DNA from: Rhodocyclaceae bacterium | Lineage (GTDB): Bacteria > Pseudomonadota > Gammaproteobacteria > Burkholderiales > Rhodocyclaceae | Assembly (NCBI GenBank): GCA_020445665.1 | Contig: JAGRGD010000132.1 | Coordinates: forward strand, 1-37,522 | DNA: 37,522 nucleotides | Direction: 5' to 3' | Part shown: piece after piece, positions 35,640 through 37,522 of the stretch | How positions within the stretch are numbered: position 1 is the stretch's first letter | Layout of the letters: each line of letters opens with the position of its first letter | The notes under the pieces: model-generated | Databases searched by the model: none | Seen by the model: only the letters and a program-made list of their open reading frames with translations | What the model was told of the DNA's origin: nothing | Program-made: the position numbers and the translations under genes

Positions 35640-35689
35640 CCGGTTTGCCGCGCCGTTTCGTTTTGCGCGGCCCCGGCGGGACGAACCGG
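35640..35689 (+). other. Leader stem-loop between SAH riboswitch and metH
   Basis: CCGGTT (35640-35645) pairs with AACCGG (35684-35689), and inside it GCCGCGC (35647-35653) pairs with GCGCGGC (35665-35671). It lies between the riboswitch and the GAGGA ribosome site (35696-35700). It may be part of the expression platform, but no T-tract follows and it does not cover the ribosome site as drawn. Confidence 0.4.
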
Positions 35690-35706
35690 ATTCTCGAGGA
35701 CCGAGC

Positions 35707-37522
35707 ATGCAAGCCGACCGAAGCGACGACCTGCGTCACCTGCTAAGCCAACGCATCCTGGTGCTGGACGGCGCCATGGGCACCATGATCCAGCAGCTGA
35801 AGCTGACCGAGTCGGACTACCGCGGGGAGCGCTTCCGCGACCATCCCCGCGACCTCAAGGGCAACAACGACCTGCTGGTGCTGACCCGGCCCGAGGCCGT
35901 GGCAGGCATCCATCGGGCCTACCTCGAGGCCGGTGCGGACATCATCGAGACCTGTACCTTCAACGGCACGCAGGTATCCCAGGCCGAGTACGGGCTGGCG
36001 GACGTGGCCTACGAGATCAACGTCGCCGGCGCCCGCCTGGTGCGCGAACTGTGCGACGAGTTCACCGCCGCCAGTCCCGACAAGCCGCGCTTCTGCGCCG
36101 GCGTACTCGGTCCGACCTCGCGCACCCTGTCGATCTCCCCGGATGTGAACGACCCGGGCTTCCGCAACATCCAGTGGGACGCCCTGGTCGATGACTACGC
36201 CAGCGCCGCCCGCGGCCTGATCGAGGGCGGCGCCGACCTGCTGCTGGTCGAGACGATCTTCGACACCCTGAACGCCAAGGCCGCGCTGTTCGCCATCGAA
36301 CAGGTCTTCAGCGAACTCGGCCAGCGCCTGCCGATCATGATCTCCGGCACCATCACCGACGCCTCGGGCCGGACCCTCTCCGGCCAGACCGCCGAGGCGT
36401 TCTGGAACTCGCTGTCCCACGCCCGGCCAATCGCCTTCGGCCTGAACTGCGCCCTGGGCGCCCAGGAACTGCGTCCCTACGTCGAGGAGCTGTCCCGCGT
36501 CTGCGACTGCTTCATCACCGCCCACCCCAACGCCGGCCTGCCCAACCCCCTGTCGCCCACGGGCTACGACGAGACCCCCGAGGCGCTGGCTGGCGAGATC
36601 GCCGACTGGGCGCGCAGCGGCATGCTGAACATCGTCGGTGGCTGCTGCGGCACGACGCCGGCCCATATCCGCGCCATCGCCGATGCCGTCCAGACGCTGG
36701 CGCCCCGCGCGGTCCCGGTGGTCGAGAAGAAGCTGCGGCTGTCCGGCCTGGAGCCGTTCAACGTCGGCGAGAGTTCTCTCTACGTGAACGTGGGCGAGCG
36801 GACCAACGTCACCGGCTCCCGCGTCTTCGCCAAGATGATTCTGGATGGCCGCTTCGACGACGCCCTGTCGGTCGCGCGCCAGCAGGTGGAGAACGGCGCC
36901 CAGATCATCGACATCAACATGGACGAGGCGATGCTCGATTCGCTGGCGGCCATGGAGACCTTCCTCAAGCTCGTCGCCTCCGAGCCGGACATCTCGCGCG
37001 TGCCGATCATGCTCGACTCGTCCAAGTGGGAGGTGATCGAGGCGGGCCTGAAGTGCATCCAGGGCAAGGGGGTGGTGAACTCGATCTCGATGAAGGAGGG
37101 CGAGGCCGAGTTCCTGCGCCAGGCGCGGCTGTGCCGCCAGTACGGCGCGGCGGTGATCGTGATGGCCTTCGACGAGAAGGGCCAGGCCGACACCTACGCG
37201 CGCAAGACCGAGATCTGCAAGCGCGCCTACGACCTGCTGGTGGGGATCGGTTTCCCTCCTGAAGACATCATCTTCGACCCCAACATCTTCGCCATCGCCA
37301 CCGGTATCGAGGAGCACGACAACTACGCGGTCGATTTCATCGAGTCGCTGAAGTGGATCCACGCCCACCTGCCCCATGCCAAGACCTCGGGCGGGGTCTC
37401 CAACGTGAGCTTCAGCTTCCGCGGCAACGACGCGGTGCGCGAGGCCATTCACACCGTGTTCCTCTACCACGCCATCAAGGCCGGCATGAGCATGGGCATC
37501 GTCAACGCCGGCATGCTCGGCG
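35707..37522 (+). CDS. metH: Cobalamin-dependent methionine synthase, 3' end beyond the window
   Basis: The visible 605 codons code the N-terminal half of MetH, which makes methionine from homocysteine with methyltetrahydrofolate and cobalamin. The homocysteine-binding domain starts [14 protein letters not shown]. Its zinc-binding cysteines are Cys248 in GLNCALG and Cys313-Cys314 in GGCCGTTP. The pterin (folate) domain begins near 355 with [12 protein letters not shown]. The cobalamin and activation domains, if present, lie past 37522. The ATG has GAGGA six bases upstream. Expression is governed by the promoter and SAH riboswitch before it. Confidence 0.96.
   Translation, partial: MQADRSDDLRHLLSQRILVLDGAMGTMIQQLKLTESDYRGERFRDHPRDLKGNNDLLVLTRPEAVAGIHRAYLEAGADIIETCTFNGTQVSQAEYGLADVAYEINVAGARLVRELCDEFTAASPDKPRFCAGVLGPTSRTLSISPDVNDPGFRNIQWDALVDDYASAARGLIEGGADLLLVETIFDTLNAKAALFAIEQVFSELGQRLPIMISGTITDASGRTLSGQTAEAFWNSLSHARPIAFGLNCALGAQELRPYVEELSRVCDCFITAHPNAGLPNPLSPTGYDETPEALAGEIADWARSGMLNIVGGCCGTTPAHIRAIADAVQTLAPRAVPVVEKKLRLSGLEPFNVGESSLYVNVGERTNVTGSRVFAKMILDGRFDDALSVARQQVENGAQIIDINMDEAMLDSLAAMETFLKLVASEPDISRVPIMLDSSKWEVIEAGLKCIQGKGVVNSISMKEGEAEFLRQARLCRQYGAAVIVMAFDEKGQADTYARKTEICKRAYDLLVGIGFPPEDIIFDPNIFAIATGIEEHDNYAVDFIESLKWIHAHLPHAKTSGGVSNVSFSFRGNDAVREAIHTVFLYHAIKAGMSMGIVNAGMLG

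Noticed and set aside
35743-37470. Open minus-strand frame of 575 codons across metH
   Set aside because: Antisense of a well-matched MetH; the composition is that of a shadow.

Overview
The window is GC-rich (about two thirds G+C), densely coded bacterial chromosome. I see no phage, insertion sequence, CRISPR, tRNA or rRNA. The series topB-smg-dprA-LysM protein, divergent from def-fmt-htpX, together with a metH gene preceded by an S-adenosylhomocysteine (SAH) riboswitch, suggests a betaproteobacterium, most likely Rhodocyclales (Azoarcus/Thauera/Zoogloea relatives). That placement is inference from gene order and protein style, not from a search.

Layout. 1-182: REP-like cluster of perfect hairpins. 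183-6207 (minus): DUF924 protein, topoisomerase III, Smg, DprA and a secreted LysM protein. 6367-12947 (plus): peptide deformylase, Met-tRNA formyltransferase, HtpX protease (with a sigma-32-like promoter over the fmt stop), a Cache/HAMP sensor kinase with no adjacent response regulator, a small membrane protein and ComM. 13110-15123 (plus): SAM methyltransferase and a Bcr/CflA-type drug exporter. 15102-21113 (minus): a complete branched-chain amino acid ABC operon (two tandem binding proteins, LivH, LivM, LivG, LivF). 21262-25598 (plus): a BamE-like lipoprotein, a YgiQ radical SAM protein with an apparently leaderless promoter, and a lipase overlapping a lipoprotein gene. 25592-29909 (minus): a response-regulator diguanylate cyclase and a coupled VOC protein / nucleotide-carrier-like MFS / Tat-exported aldo-keto reductase operon. 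30040-32759 (plus): a second BamE-like lipoprotein, an alpha/beta hydrolase coupled to a membrane-anchored thioredoxin, and a secreted HExxH zincin with a sigma-54-like promoter. 32773-35408: AEC transporter (minus), family 6 DNA glycosylase (minus), single-domain cNMP-binding protein (plus), DUF4399 protein (minus). 35707-end: metH, cut by the window edge, behind a promoter and an SAH riboswitch.

Most genes are ordinary chromosomal housekeeping and transport functions. The parts most worth a second look are the lipase-lipoprotein pair (24043-25598), the two internally duplicated BamE-like lipoproteins (21262 and 30040), the sigma-54-like promoter with a distal palindrome before the zincin (32085-32312), and a set of TGCA-based palindromes in front of two neighbouring transcription units. 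I did not find an obviously complete new defence or mobile system, and functions of the novel candidates remain inference.
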